64,000 bases of DNA, taken from the NCBI RefSeq assembly GCF_900129235.1, contig NZ_FQUV01000001.1, forward strand, positions 310,001-374,000, written 5' to 3'. The position numbers were made by a program, and so were the translations under genes. Origin of the DNA: Litoreibacter ascidiaceicola (lineage in GTDB: Bacteria > Pseudomonadota > Alphaproteobacteria > Rhodobacterales > Rhodobacteraceae). Positions 1 to 9,117 of the stretch are shown piece by piece (the stretch's first letter is position 1; each line of letters begins with the position of its first letter). The notes below the pieces were generated by a model. It saw only the letters and a list, made by a program, of their open reading frames with translations. It had not been told where the DNA came from and ran no database searches.

Positions 1-335
1 CGCTAGCCCCGTTCAGGGCGAACCACGGCACGATTGACGCATTGGGCTTTCGCATCGGAGGGCTGGCCTATTTGCCGGACGTGGCAGAGTTCTACGACGA
101 GACATGGGCAGCACTTCAGGGCCTCGACTGTTTCATCATCGACGCCCTGCGTCGCGCACCGCATCCCAGCCACTCGCATCTGGAAAACACTCTTAAGTGG
201 ATCGAAAAGCTGGCCCCCAAGCGTGCGGTCATCACCAACATGCATATCGACCTCGACTATGCGACCGTGGACGCCGAAACAGCCGACAACGTCACCCCTG
301 CTTATGACGGCATGACGATCGAATACAACCTCTAG
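1..335 (+). CDS. MBL-fold metallo-hydrolase, C-terminal part (5' end off the window)
   Basis: The open frame enters from the left edge (first full codon at base 3) and stops at 333-335. The visible 110 or so residues are the C-terminal part of a metallo-beta-lactamase-fold hydrolase. They include NHGTIDALGFRIGG, then DALRRAPHPSHSHLENTL, then ITNMHIDLDY, which carry the late His/Asp metal-site residues typical of PhnP-like phosphodiesterases. The start and the HxHxDH motif lie outside the window. The stop codon is followed directly by the ATG of the AEC transporter (TAGATG), so the two are probably cotranscribed. The exact substrate cannot be given from this fragment. Confidence 0.8.
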   Translation, partial: LAPFRANHGTIDALGFRIGGLAYLPDVAEFYDETWAALQGLDCFIIDALRRAPHPSHSHLENTLKWIEKLAPKRAVITNMHIDLDYATVDAETADNVTPAYDGMTIEYNL

Positions 336-1265
336 ATGGGGGCGTTGCTGGAAGTCATCCTGCCGGTGTTTCTGGTCATCGGCGCGGGCTACATAGCGGT
401 CAAACGCGATCTCTTCTCGAACGAGGGCGCGGATGCGCTGATGAAGTTTACTCAAAGCTTCGCCATCCCCTGCCTGTTGTTTCGCGGCATCGCGGAGTTG
501 GAGCTGGGTGCATATTTCGAGCCGCGCCTGCTGGCGTCCTACTACCTGCCCGCCATCGCCGGTTTTACCCTTGGTACGCTCGGCGCACGCCTGATCTTCG
601 GGCGGCCTTGGGAAGACAGCATTGCCATCGGCTTCTGCTGCCTGTTTTCCAACGCCGTGTTGCTGGGCCTGCCCATCACCGAGCGCGCCTATGGCGAGGG
701 TGCCCTGTCACCGAACTATGCCATCATCGCGGTCAACGCGCCGATCTGCTACGGCATCGGCATCACCGCGATGGAGGTCGTGCGTAACAAGGGTGGCGGG
801 CTGTGGCACACGGCCAAAGCCGTCTGGCGCGCGATCACCCATAACGCGCTGATCATCGGGATCGCGTTGGGCTTTGTGGTCAACATCACCTCCCTGCCGC
901 TGCCCGGTGTGTTGACCGACGCCATCGACCTGATGATCCGCGCGGCGCTGCCTGCGGCAATCTTCGGGCTGGGCGGCGTCTTGGCCCGCTACAAGCTGGA
1001 AGGCGACACCGGTCCGGTAATCATGGTCTGCGCGCTGATGCTGGTGGTGCAACCAAGCCTGACATGGCTCGTCGCGGGGGCTACAGGTGTCGGAACCAGC
1101 GCGTTCCGGTCTGTTGTGCTGACATCAGCCATGGCACCGGGCGTCAACGCGTACGTGTTCGCCAACATGTATGGCGTCGGCAAACGGGTTGCGGCGTCGG
1201 CAGTTCTGATCTCCACCGCACTGTCGGTGCTTACGCTGTGGGTGTGGCTGGCTCTTTTGCCTTAG
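336..1265 (+). CDS. AEC family (auxin efflux carrier-like) transporter
   Basis: A 309-residue inner-membrane protein of the AEC/MdcF superfamily, usually exporters or facilitators of organic acids. The chain is hydrophobic throughout, with about ten predicted membrane segments in two five-segment halves. The first half opens with LEVILPVFLVIGAGYIAVK and contains the family-typical helix-breaking stretch FSNAVLLGLPI. The second half ends with a motif like APGVNAYVFANMYG, also typical of the family. It starts on the base after the upstream hydrolase stop. Its last 35 bases overlap the end of the convergent Hint gene. The substrate is unknown. Confidence 0.85.
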   Translation: MGALLEVILPVFLVIGAGYIAVKRDLFSNEGADALMKFTQSFAIPCLLFRGIAELELGAYFEPRLLASYYLPAIAGFTLGTLGARLIFGRPWEDSIAIGFCCLFSNAVLLGLPITERAYGEGALSPNYAIIAVNAPICYGIGITAMEVVRNKGGGLWHTAKAVWRAITHNALIIGIALGFVVNITSLPLPGVLTDAIDLMIRAALPAAIFGLGGVLARYKLEGDTGPVIMVCALMLVVQPSLTWLVAGATGVGTSAFRSVVLTSAMAPGVNAYVFANMYGVGKRVAASAVLISTALSVLTLWVWLALLP

Positions 1266-1839
1266 TGTAGGACCGCAACAGTACCTGTGCCTCGTGGTCC
1301 GCCAAGGGCGGGAAGGCCAGTTTATCCTTGGTGGGATGCTCCGCTGCCCCGCGCGCACCCATCTGGGAACTTTCAACCGGAACCCGCTCGGCGAAGATGA
1401 TGTGATGCGCGTCAAAGTCCAGATACGCATAGCGCACCATGCCGCCAATATCGCGGATCACATCCACGTTGTTGACGAAGTCCCGCGCCGCGACCAGCAC
1501 CTCCCACTCGCCAAACAGCAAATCCGGCTGCCATCCGGCAAACCGGATCCGGTGACCGGCGGTGACACACAGGTCGTGTTCGTTGTTGAGCGTTCCCGCC
1601 TTGAAGCGGATCGGGGCCGCGTCACCCAGCGCCTCGAAACGGCGGACACCCATTGCGCGCACGGGCTGCGCCCCGTGATCCAGCGTCTCGACCAAGTCAC
1701 CCACCTGAATGTCTTGAATCAGCCGATCGCCCATAGGGGTCAGGATATGTGTGCCGAGGGCGAAGCACGGTTTGCTTGCGCGCGCCCGAGAGACTGAAAG
1801 CTTGGTCTCTTGTGAAATCTGAACCAGATGGCGCGGCAT
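1231..1839 (-). CDS. Stand-alone Hint (hedgehog/intein) domain protein
   Basis: About 202 residues. I chose the ATG at 1839 (MPRHLVQISQ) rather than a longer upstream frame because a purine-rich AGAGG lies just upstream and the extra residues are low in hydrophobicity and unlike the family. After about 26 residues comes the Hint_2-type block: CFALGTHILTPMGDRLIQDI, then GDLVETLDHGAQPVRAMG, then CVTAGHRIRFAG and FDAHHIIFAE. The CxxGTxI start and the TAGH block are the residues that carry out self-splicing or cleavage in Hint domains. In Rhodobacterales such domains usually sit at the C-terminus of secreted RTX proteins; here the domain is nearly alone. The target of any cleavage is unknown. It overlaps the AEC gene tail by 35 bp. 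Confidence 0.8.
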   Translation of the reverse strand: MPRHLVQISQETKLSVSRARASKPCFALGTHILTPMGDRLIQDIQVGDLVETLDHGAQPVRAMGVRRFEALGDAAPIRFKAGTLNNEHDLCVTAGHRIRFAGWQPDLLFGEWEVLVAARDFVNNVDVIRDIGGMVRYAYLDFDAHHIIFAERVPVESSQMGARGAAEHPTKDKLAFPPLADHEAQVLLRSYTKAKEPATPTA

Positions 1840-2119
1840 AAAAACCTCTAGAAAAATACGTCTCGTCACCGTCCTAGGGATTAACTTTGTCTCAATACTG
1901 GCCGCCGATGCGCCAAACGTGTCAATTCCGTGGCAAATCACCAGTTCAAAGAAACGCTGTGTTTCCAAAGGAGGCGGTTTGCGCGGGTGAGTGACTTGGC
2001 CGTCAAATGAGCGATCTGTTGCCAATTAAGCAGCCCACATCGCCCGCTTGAGGGTTGACTATAGGTAAACCAAGCGGTCTGGGGTAAGATTAGACATTGT
2101 TCCAGCCAAGGTAATTTCC

Positions 2120-3097
2120 ATGACTATTTCCGCATTCTTTCGCCGCTCGTGCATGTTGCTTCCGGTTCTTTTGGCACCGATGATCGCGCCACAAGCCGCC
2201 GATGCCCAAGTCTACGGCTATTCAATGGACCCGCGCGCCGAGGCGTCCGGACAGCTTCTGGGCTCCGACCTCGCCAGTTTCCGTAATGCGATAGCCAACC
2301 GGCGCAGCGGCACGGCACAGCCATCCGTGCGCCAAGATGACACCAGCCTGACTGGTGGCACGGCACCGACTTGGGGCGGGATTTCCTCCGCATGGGCCTC
2401 TGTTGATGCCAAACGCCTGAGCGGCACCTATTCCGGCAACTCCGCCAACGTGATTTTCGGGGCCGACACCCTGCTGGGCGATTCCTTCGTCGTGGGCCTG
2501 ATCGGGGGCTATAACCGCTCCACCGTGACCGTGCCGGGCACCCAAAAGATTAAGGCCAAAGGCTTCTCCGTCGGGCCCTATTTCTCCGCCCGCCTGTCCG
2601 ACTCGCTTAGCCTTGACGGCTTCATCGGCTTCGGCAAACCCGACTACGACATTGATGGCGGCAAGTTCACCGGTGAAAAGACCTTCGGCAACCTGACACT
2701 GACCGGCAGCATCCCGCTTCAGCGCGCGGAACTGTCGCCGTTCATCAGCGTGGCCTCTGTTCGCGAAAAACTCCCTGCCTTTAGCAGCGTCGTCCCCGTC
2801 GTGGCCTATGGCGCGACCGAGATCAAAAGTTTCGTCGCCACAGTCGGCACGGGCGTCCATTACAACGCCATCGACAAAGGCAACCTGACCTATCTGCCCA
2901 ATGCCGGTTTCGAGATCGACTATGTCCGTAACGATGACGGCTTCGGCAATGTCGACAGCTTCACCACCCCGCGCATCAGCGGCGGTGTGACCATCATCAG
3001 TGACACAGGCGCATTGAACCTAGGCGCGAACGTGTCGCGCACGTCCGAGGGCACAACGACCATCGGCGCAAGCGCGGGATATTTCTGGCAGTTCTGA
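2120..3097 (+). CDS. Outer-membrane autotransporter-type beta-barrel protein
   Basis: A 325-residue protein with a clear signal peptide (residues 1 to about 29: a basic start, LLPVLLAPMIAPQA, cleavage after ADA). The rest has the alternating polar/aromatic pattern of beta strands and ends in phenylalanine (ASAGYFWQF), the usual outer-membrane barrel end. Repeats such as VVGLIGGYNRSTVTV, FSVGPYFSARLSDSLSLDGF and GVHYNAIDKG resemble an autotransporter beta domain with little or no passenger, only about 90 residues before the barrel. It probably sits in the outer membrane. Its biological role is unknown. A partial inverted repeat follows the stop but has no T run. Confidence 0.75.
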   Translation: MTISAFFRRSCMLLPVLLAPMIAPQAADAQVYGYSMDPRAEASGQLLGSDLASFRNAIANRRSGTAQPSVRQDDTSLTGGTAPTWGGISSAWASVDAKRLSGTYSGNSANVIFGADTLLGDSFVVGLIGGYNRSTVTVPGTQKIKAKGFSVGPYFSARLSDSLSLDGFIGFGKPDYDIDGGKFTGEKTFGNLTLTGSIPLQRAELSPFISVASVREKLPAFSSVVPVVAYGATEIKSFVATVGTGVHYNAIDKGNLTYLPNAGFEIDYVRNDDGFGNVDSFTTPRISGGVTIISDTGALNLGANVSRTSEGTTTIGASAGYFWQF

Positions 3098-3169
3098 GGG
3101 GGAGACGCTGTTTTCGGATTAAGAACACAGCGTTACCCGTGTGAACAGTCTAACCGGATGTTCGGAGAA

Positions 3170-3256
3170 TGGTGCGGTCGGAGGGACTCGAACCCTCACT
3201 CTTGTTACAGAACAGCGACCTCAACGCTGCGCGTCTACCAATTCCGCCACGACCGC
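3170..3256 (-). tRNA. tRNA-Leu (anticodon GAG)
   Basis: Read on the minus strand, the segment folds as a class II tRNA. The acceptor arms GCGGTCG and CGACCGC pair, and the D-arm is GCG...CGC. The anticodon stem CAGCG/CGCTG holds loop TTGAGGT, so the anticodon is GAG. There is an extended variable arm, and the T-loop is GGTTCGAGTCC. The 3' CCA appears to be encoded (3170-3172). It reads CUC and CUU leucine codons. Confidence 0.95.
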
Positions 3257-3329
3257 AAAATCACAGGGGATGTGGGCGGCGTTCTAGCCTGCCCCCCCGC
3301 CCTTGTGAAGCGCAAAAACGCATCCATTG

Positions 3330-3361
3330 AAAAAGGCCGGAGATGCATCACATCTCCGGCC
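3330..3361 (-). terminator. Intrinsic terminator of the peptidoglycan-binding protein gene
   Basis: An 11-bp perfect stem (GGCCGGAGATG with CATCTCCGGCC, 3335-3345 and 3351-3361) with a 5-base loop. It is followed on the minus strand by a run of five T. It lies 25 bp past the stop codon of the minus-strand gene at 3387. Confidence 0.85.
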
Positions 3362-3386
3362 TCAATTTTACACTGGTAAGCGTCGC

Positions 3387-4751
3387 TTATGGCTCGACTT
3401 TGAAGATCGGCAAGGCCGACGCGGGCTGCACCTGAGGCAGGGCCTGCGCGTTGTTGCCACCCAATGTGAAGGACGCTTTGCGCAGCAGCGCGTTGCGCTC
3501 CGGCTGGCCCGGCGCGAAGACAGGGGTCGCCCCGTTCTCGATTGCGGTCAGTCCCATGTCGTACCATGGCAGCGCCAGATCGGCGCGCTTGGAAACGCCG
3601 AAGCCTTGTGCCAGATGGTGGCCCATCAGCTCGCTATAGGCTTGCTCGCCCAACACAGACAGCAGCAACGCCGACCCCAAAGCCACATCCATGTTGTCCG
3701 TGCGGTATCCGACCGACAAACAGATTTTGGCGGTGCCGGACAACTGCACCGGTGACATGCCGGAGCCGAGCACAAATCCCGACACGTCTTGCAAGACAGC
3801 CGTGTGCGGTTTCAACGACAAAGCCGCCACGTGCTCTTTCAGCGCTGGACCAAACCCCTCGCATTGCTGCGCGATCTGGTCTGGCGTGAAGCCTTGGATT
3901 TTGGCCGCCAGTTGCTCGCCCTCGGCGATGGCATAGGTCCGTGCGAGGCAGAATTGCTCGTTCAGGGCCAGATTGGCGTCCACCATTGTCGCGGTGGTCA
4001 AGAAGCCGCCATTGGTCGAGGTCAGAAGCGACACCTGATTGCAATGCGACGCCAGCGACACAGCGGTCGTTGTCCCCATAAAGCTGGGCAGTGATCCTGT
4101 CTGCGGAGTTCCTTCGGCGCCAGCAACGGCTGTGACCGTGGTTGTCGTCGTGGTTGTTCCACCCAACATCTGCGGTTGCAGGGCTTGCGGCTGCGGAGCC
4201 ACAACAACTGTCGTAGCGGGCGCGGCCAAAGCGACACCGGCAGTGGCAGTGGCAACGCCAGCCGCCTCATTACGGTAACGGGTCAAAAGGCCGCGCGGGC
4301 CGGTCGGGCTTGCCGCGATCAGCTGCGTCGTCGCCACCCCACCCGCAAGCGCGCGGTTGTAGCTTTGCAGCAGGAAGTTTTTTTCATAATCGGTCAGCTG
4401 CCCCGTCGCGGGGTAGCCCATATGCGCCTGATAGTTGGCGATGGCCGCGCGGGAGTTCCGGCCCAGCACACCGTCCGGCGTCCCGGCAGGAAAGCCGAAA
4501 TAGTTCAGCGATGTCTGGATTTCGCGGCGCTCTTGACGAACGTATGATGGAACGGATGCGGTTCTCTTTTTGGTGTAGGTTTTCTTGCGGACAACCCGCT
4601 TTTGCTTTCCTGCGTTGCGCACGATCGCCGAGCCGACAACCCCTGCAACGATCCCGGCAGCGAAGTCACCACCATCAGCCGACACGCGAGTCGCTGGCAC
4701 CGTGATCATCGCCGCGGCTGCACAAGCCATTGTAATATTTTTGATAAACAT
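3387..4751 (-). CDS. Secreted protein with a peptidoglycan-binding-like domain
   Basis: 454 residues from the ATG at 4751, which is preceded by AGGAGG at 6-nt spacing; an in-frame ATG seven codons upstream lies before that site and is less likely. A signal peptide (MFIKNITMACAAAAMITVPA, cleavage near VSA) is followed by a glycine/alanine stretch and a strongly basic segment. Next comes a PG-binding-1-like module near residues 75-140 (IQTSLNYFGFPAGTPDGVLG, then IANYQAHMGYPATGQLT). A low-complexity Thr/Val/Gln linker with a run of threonines comes after that. The C-terminal 230 residues are unrecognised. It is probably periplasmic and cell-wall associated. The module resembles the one in the protein at 36173-37912. 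Confidence 0.75.
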   Translation of the reverse strand: MFIKNITMACAAAAMITVPATRVSADGGDFAAGIVAGVVGSAIVRNAGKQKRVVRKKTYTKKRTASVPSYVRQERREIQTSLNYFGFPAGTPDGVLGRNSRAAIANYQAHMGYPATGQLTDYEKNFLLQSYNRALAGGVATTQLIAASPTGPRGLLTRYRNEAAGVATATAGVALAAPATTVVVAPQPQALQPQMLGGTTTTTTTVTAVAGAEGTPQTGSLPSFMGTTTAVSLASHCNQVSLLTSTNGGFLTTATMVDANLALNEQFCLARTYAIAEGEQLAAKIQGFTPDQIAQQCEGFGPALKEHVAALSLKPHTAVLQDVSGFVLGSGMSPVQLSGTAKICLSVGYRTDNMDVALGSALLLSVLGEQAYSELMGHHLAQGFGVSKRADLALPWYDMGLTAIENGATPVFAPGQPERNALLRKASFTLGGNNAQALPQVQPASALPIFKVEP

Positions 4752-4868
4752 GCATTTCCTCCTAATACGCAACTAAAACACTTTCCTTAGCGTAACACGT
4801 TGACCAAAGCTTGGCCTAGCAAAAAGGCGTGAAATCAGGCGAAAGCCTCAGGAGAAAAAGCCGATAAT

Positions 4869-5519
4869 ATGGTGGAATGGATCACAAGTAACGGGTTAAC
4901 GGACTACGCGGAGGCGGTTGCCTTCATGGAAGACCGCGCCAATGCGATCCATCTGGGTACGGCGTCTGAGTGCATCTGGCTGGTGGAACACCCGCCGCTC
5001 TACACCGCGGGCACCTCCGCGGATGTGGCCGATCTGGTCTCTCCAGACCGGTTTCCTGTGCACCAGACGCGGCGCGGCGGGCAATACACTTATCACGGAC
5101 CTGGCCAGCGCGTGGCTTACGCCATGCTGGACTTGAACAAGCGGGGCCGTGACGTACGGAAATACGTACAAAATCTGGAAGCATGGGTGATTGCGACACT
5201 GGCAGAATTCAACGTGACCGGCCATATCCGCGAGGGCCGCGTCGGTGTCTGGGTCGAGCGTCCTGACAAACCGCTTCAACCGGACGGCACTTTGGCCGAG
5301 GACAAAGTCGCCGCCATCGGCGTGCGTCTGCGCAAGTGGGTCACGTTTCACGGGCTGTCGATCAATGTCGAGCCAGACCTTGAGCATTTCAGCGGCATCG
5401 TCCCCTGCGGGATCAGCCAGCACGGGGTGACGTCGCTTGTTGATTTGGGTCTTCCCGTCACAATGGGCGATCTGGATGTCGCGTTGCGAAACCAGTTCGA
5501 TACGGTTTTCGGTCCCTAA
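4869..5519 (+). CDS. lipB: Octanoyltransferase (lipoyl(octanoyl)transferase LipB)
   Basis: 216 residues, the usual length for the family. LipB transfers octanoyl groups from acyl carrier protein to lipoyl domains in the first step of lipoate synthesis in the cytoplasm. Visible family blocks are [22 protein letters not shown] (substrate pocket), [19 protein letters not shown] with the conserved lysine, and FSGIVPCGI carrying the catalytic cysteine. It is an apparently single gene; lipA is not in the window. A small minus-strand ORF follows convergently. Confidence 0.95.
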   Translation: MVEWITSNGLTDYAEAVAFMEDRANAIHLGTASECIWLVEHPPLYTAGTSADVADLVSPDRFPVHQTRRGGQYTYHGPGQRVAYAMLDLNKRGRDVRKYVQNLEAWVIATLAEFNVTGHIREGRVGVWVERPDKPLQPDGTLAEDKVAAIGVRLRKWVTFHGLSINVEPDLEHFSGIVPCGISQHGVTSLVDLGLPVTMGDLDVALRNQFDTVFGP

Positions 5520-5532
5520 TCAGTCGACAGGT

Positions 5533-5682
5533 TCAGTGAAAGCGCTGGCGACCAAGCTCGCGGGAAAACAAAACCTCGACCTCGTCGCGCGTCAGGATTG
5601 GTCGCGCGACGCTGGAATCCTCGGGCAGCGTGATTAGCGGGGCTGGCAGCAGGTTTGCCATCTGTTCAAGCAATTTCGTCAT
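5533..5682 (-). CDS. Small hypothetical protein, 49 residues
   Basis: A short minus-strand frame starting MTKLLEQMANLLPAPLITLP and ending in GRQRFH. The ATG at 5682 has a good purine-rich ribosome site (GGAGAGA about 3-4 nt upstream) and the frame keeps the G+C-rich third positions of its surroundings. The body is acidic and leucine-rich (ILTRDEVEVLFSRELG) with no signal peptide. It sits convergent to lipB, 13 bp past the lipB stop. Function unknown; it could be a chance frame, but the start signal favours a real small gene. Confidence 0.45.
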   Translation of the reverse strand: MTKLLEQMANLLPAPLITLPEDSSVARPILTRDEVEVLFSRELGRQRFH

Positions 5683-5970
5683 GCTATCTCTCCGTTTTGC
5701 TTTTCAGCCCCTGACTGAATTCACGCAAGAAACGCGCCGAGAGTTTCAGGAAAATGCGAAATTCTATTAAAAATTCACCAAGTCACTGTTTTAAATCAAT
5801 TAATTTAGAGGATCAAACGGCATCTTTGTGTGTTCATATCGCATTTGCGTTTGCTGCGGCTTCAATCACCCTACTTGAAAGGCGAGCTTCTGAAATCTCA
5901 CATCCTCCACGCCCCATACAATCTCTGGCCATAGAATTTTCTTTATGCAATCGTAAGACACAAGTAGACG

Positions 5971-6528
5971 ATGGAACCCTTTGATATGACTTCAAACTCT
6001 GACATCGAACACATGATCTCCCGTGTCGCTTTGGGCGACCGTTCGGCGTTCTCCGACCTGTATGATGCGACCAGCGCGAAACTTTTAGGCGTGGCGTTGC
6101 GTGTGTTGAAGAACAGGGCCAGCGCCGAGGACGTCTTGCAAGAGACATTCATGAAGGTCTGGCGATACGCAGATAGATATTCATCAAACGGGATGAGCCC
6201 AATGACTTGGCTAATCACCATCGCCCGCAACACAGCCATCGACCGGCTGAGGGCCACAAAGACCGAAAGTGACGTCGCTGATGTGATGGACACTATGCCT
6301 GCGTCCGGCCCGACGCCGGAGCAAGCCGCCGTGGCCTCCAGTGACGCGCGCCAGATCATGGGCTGCATGGAGCAGTTAGAGGCCGACAAGCGCGACGCCG
6401 TGCGCGGGGCATACCTAGACGGGCTGAGCTATGCCGACCTTTCCGCGCGATTTGATGTGCCGCTAAACACCATGCGCACGTGGTTGCGCCGCAGTTTAAT
6501 CAGTCTTCGGGAGTGCATGGCCCAATGA
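5971..6528 (+). CDS. ECF-type RNA polymerase sigma factor
   Basis: 185 residues with sigma region 2 near residues 25-95 (FSDLYDATSAKLLGVALRVL, then ASAEDVLQETFMKVW and MTWLITIARNTAIDRLR). Region 4 spans roughly 130-180 (DAVRGAYLDGLSYADLSARF, then VPLNTMRTWLRRSL helix-turn-helix). It directs RNA polymerase to stress or envelope regulons. It overlaps the following anti-sigma gene by 4 bp (ATGA), so the two are translationally coupled. An alternative start lies five codons in (ATG at 5986). The 288 bp upstream are strikingly AT-rich compared with the rest of the window and probably hold the promoter, but I could not assign -35/-10 boxes with confidence. Confidence 0.92.
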   Translation: MEPFDMTSNSDIEHMISRVALGDRSAFSDLYDATSAKLLGVALRVLKNRASAEDVLQETFMKVWRYADRYSSNGMSPMTWLITIARNTAIDRLRATKTESDVADVMDTMPASGPTPEQAAVASSDARQIMGCMEQLEADKRDAVRGAYLDGLSYADLSARFDVPLNTMRTWLRRSLISLRECMAQ

Positions 6529-7244
6529 CCACTCATCCCGAAATTCCGGAAGAAGATCGCGCCCTCGCCGCAGAATACGCCTTGCGTTTGCTGTCCAAGG
6601 ACGAGGAAGCCGCGTTCGAGGCGCGAATGCTCGACGACCGGCATCTTGAAGAATTGGTCGCCGAAACTGTGAACCAGTTTGCCCCCCTCGCCGATGAAAT
6701 CGCCGAAGAAACGCCGTCGCGTGCGGTCAAAGTCGCGCTGCTTGCCGACTTATTCGGCGAGTCCCCTGCCGCGGCCTCCCTATGGGAGCGTGTCGGGTTG
6801 TGGCGCGCTGCAAGCTTTGTCGCAACGGCTGCGGCGGCTGTGATGGCGGTGATGCTGATCACACAATCTTCCCCCGTCCCAGCCCCGCAACTCCCAGCGG
6901 CCGAGCGCGGCGCGCTCTTTGTGTCGGAAATCGCGGCGGGCGATGACAGCCTACGGGTTCTGGCGGTTTATGACGCGGACACGGGCAGTGTGCAGGTCAA
7001 TCGCACCACAGGCTCTGCGGCACCGGATCGGGCGCTGGAGCTTTGGGCCATCGCGGGCGACAATCCACCTGTCTCTTTGGGTGTTCTGCCGGAAGGCCAG
7101 AAAGGCCAGTTGGTCCTGCCTGAAAATCTGCGCGGTGACGTTGCCAGCCTTGTGCTTGCCATCTCGGACGAACCACTGGGCGGCTCGCCGACGGGTGCGC
7201 CGACAGGCGCAGTGCTGGCGGTTGGCCAGGTCACAGACATCTAG
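6525..7244 (+). CDS. Anti-sigma factor, RskA-like
   Basis: 239 residues from the ATG at 6525 that overlaps the sigma gene stop. The N-terminal cytoplasmic region (EEDRALAAEYALRLLSKDEE, then ARMLDDRHLEELVAETVNQF) matches the sigma-binding helices of zinc-less anti-sigma domains. One membrane helix follows near residues 105-125 (ASFVATAAAAVMAVMLI). The periplasmic part contains ALELWAIAGDNPPVSLGVLP, the signature of the RskA C-terminal domain. It should hold the ECF sigma factor at the membrane until a periplasmic signal releases it, probably by proteolysis (inferred from the family). Confidence 0.88.
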   Translation: MTTHPEIPEEDRALAAEYALRLLSKDEEAAFEARMLDDRHLEELVAETVNQFAPLADEIAEETPSRAVKVALLADLFGESPAAASLWERVGLWRAASFVATAAAAVMAVMLITQSSPVPAPQLPAAERGALFVSEIAAGDDSLRVLAVYDADTGSVQVNRTTGSAAPDRALELWAIAGDNPPVSLGVLPEGQKGQLVLPENLRGDVASLVLAISDEPLGGSPTGAPTGAVLAVGQVTDI

Positions 7245-7305
7245 ACCTGCGCAAATGGTCGGGCTTGCGTCCGGCCATTCGCATAAAATGCGACATTTTG
7301 CGCGT

Positions 7306-7323
7306 GTTTCAGGTGGTTGAAAC
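7306..7323. promoter_or_regulatory. Inverted repeat upstream of ctaD
   Basis: Perfect 6-bp arms GTTTCA and TGAAAC separated by GGTGGT, 118 bp upstream of the ctaD start and 62 bp after the anti-sigma gene. It could be an operator for ctaD control, but nothing else supports it. Confidence 0.25.
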
Positions 7324-7440
7324 ATTGCCCCTCCCGCCTATCGTCTCTAAAACAGACGAATAATAACGGGGCGAGTCTGCCCCGATCTTCGTGCAGGGAC
7401 CAACAGCTCTGCGCAAAACGAGTGGAAACGGGAGAATCGC

Positions 7441-9111
7441 ATGGCCGACGCCGCCATCCAGGAACATGACCACGACGAGCGGGGGTTCTTCACCCGCTGG
7501 TTCATGTCCACAAACCATAAAGATATCGGGATCTTGTATCTCTTCACCGCCGGCCTGATGGGCTTGGTGTCTGTCCTCTTCACCGTCTACATGCGGATGG
7601 AGCTGATGGAGCCCGGCGTTCAATACATGTGTCTCGAAGGCGCACGTCTGACAGCTGCCGCTGTTGCTGACTGTACCCCGAACGGCCACTTGTGGAACGT
7701 GCTGATCACCGGCCACGGCATCTTGATGATGTTCTTCGTCGTGATCCCTGCCCTGTTCGGCGGCTTTGGTAACTACCTGATGCCATTGCAAATTGGCGCG
7801 CCTGACATGGCGTTCCCGCGCATGAACAACCTGTCCTACTGGATGTATGTGGCTGGCTGTTCGCTGGCCGTGGCCTCCTTGTTGACCCCCGGCGGCAACG
7901 ACCAGCTTGGCTCCGGCGTTGGCTGGGTGCTCTATGCGCCGCTGTCCACCTCCGAGGCGGGCATGTCCATGGACTTCGCCATCTTCGCGGTTCACATGTC
8001 CGGTGCGTCGTCGATCCTTGGCGCGATCAACATGATCACCACCTTCCTGAACATGCGCACCCCCGGCATGACGCTGCACAAGGTTCCGCTGTTCTCTTGG
8101 GCCATCTTCGTAACCGCGTGGCTGATCCTGCTGTCCCTGCCCGTTCTGGCCGGTGCAATCACCATGCTGCTGACCGACCGGAACTTCGGCACCACCTTCT
8201 TCCAGCCTGAAGGCGGCGGCGACCCGATCCTGTACCAACACCTGTTGTGGTTCTTCGGCCACCCAGAGGTGTATATCATCATCGTTCCGGGCTTTGGCAT
8301 CATCAGCCACATCATCGCGACCTTCTCCAAGAAGCCGGTCTTCGGCTACCTGCCGATGGTCTACGCGATGGTTGCAATCGGCGCGTTGGGCTTCGTCGTG
8401 TGGGCACACCACATGTACACCGTCGGCATGAGCCTGTCGCAGCAGTCCTACTTCATGATGGCCACAATGGTGATCGCGGTGCCGACAGGCATCAAGATCT
8501 TCTCGTGGATCGCCACTATGTGGGGCGGCTCGATCGAGCTGAAAACGCCAATGCTCTGGGCCTTCGGCTTCCTGTTCCTGTTCACCGTGGGCGGGGTTAC
8601 CGGCATTGTGTTGTCTCAGGCTGGCATCGACCGCGCCTATCACGACACCTACTACGTTGTGGCACACTTCCACTACGTGATGAGCCTCGGCGCCGTGTTC
8701 TGTATCTTCGCAGGGATCTACTTCTACCTGCCGAAGTTCTCGGGCCGCATGTATCCTGAATGGGCTGGCAAGCTGCACTTCTGGGCGATGTTCATCGGGG
8801 CCAACCTGACGTTCTTCCCACAGCACTTCCTGGGTCGCCAAGGCATGCCTCGTCGCTACATCGACTACCCGGAGGCCTTCGCCTACTGGAACTATGTGTC
8901 GAGCTGGGGCGCGTTCCTGTCCTTTGCGTCGTTCATCTTCTTCATCGGCGTTCTGTTCTACACCCTGAAATGGGGCCGCAAGGTTACCGAGAACAACCCG
9001 TGGAACGAGTATGCCGACACGCTGGAATGGACCCTGCCCTGCCCACCACCAGAGCACACGTTCGAGATCCTGCCCAAGCAGTCGGACTGGGACAAAGGCC
9101 ATAGCCATTAA
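7441..9111 (+). CDS. ctaD: Cytochrome c oxidase subunit I (aa3 type)
   Basis: 556 residues with twelve membrane segments, the usual size for alphaproteobacterial aa3 oxidase subunit I. Haem and CuB ligands are visible: [11 protein letters not shown] (haem a His), [15 protein letters not shown] (CuB His and cross-linked Tyr), [10 protein letters not shown] (CuB His pair), and [12 protein letters not shown] (haem a3 and haem a His). It reduces oxygen to water and pumps protons in the inner membrane. Subunit II, III and assembly genes are not nearby; a separate ctaD locus is common in Rhodobacterales. The DUF2244 gene follows after 6 bp. Confidence 0.97.
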   Translation: MADAAIQEHDHDERGFFTRWFMSTNHKDIGILYLFTAGLMGLVSVLFTVYMRMELMEPGVQYMCLEGARLTAAAVADCTPNGHLWNVLITGHGILMMFFVVIPALFGGFGNYLMPLQIGAPDMAFPRMNNLSYWMYVAGCSLAVASLLTPGGNDQLGSGVGWVLYAPLSTSEAGMSMDFAIFAVHMSGASSILGAINMITTFLNMRTPGMTLHKVPLFSWAIFVTAWLILLSLPVLAGAITMLLTDRNFGTTFFQPEGGGDPILYQHLLWFFGHPEVYIIIVPGFGIISHIIATFSKKPVFGYLPMVYAMVAIGALGFVVWAHHMYTVGMSLSQQSYFMMATMVIAVPTGIKIFSWIATMWGGSIELKTPMLWAFGFLFLFTVGGVTGIVLSQAGIDRAYHDTYYVVAHFHYVMSLGAVFCIFAGIYFYLPKFSGRMYPEWAGKLHFWAMFIGANLTFFPQHFLGRQGMPRRYIDYPEAFAYWNYVSSWGAFLSFASFIFFIGVLFYTLKWGRKVTENNPWNEYADTLEWTLPCPPPEHTFEILPKQSDWDKGHSH

Positions 9112-9117
9112 CCGGCC

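Noticed and set aside
5754-5984. A 76-codon frame in the AT-rich stretch before the sigma factor
   Set aside because: No ribosome site, overlaps the sigma start, and has an atypical residue mix; more likely promoter DNA.
7248-7282. Inverted repeat after the anti-sigma gene (AATGGTCGG with CCGGCCATT) as a terminator
   Set aside because: The pairing is 8 of 9 but no T run follows; not strong enough to call.
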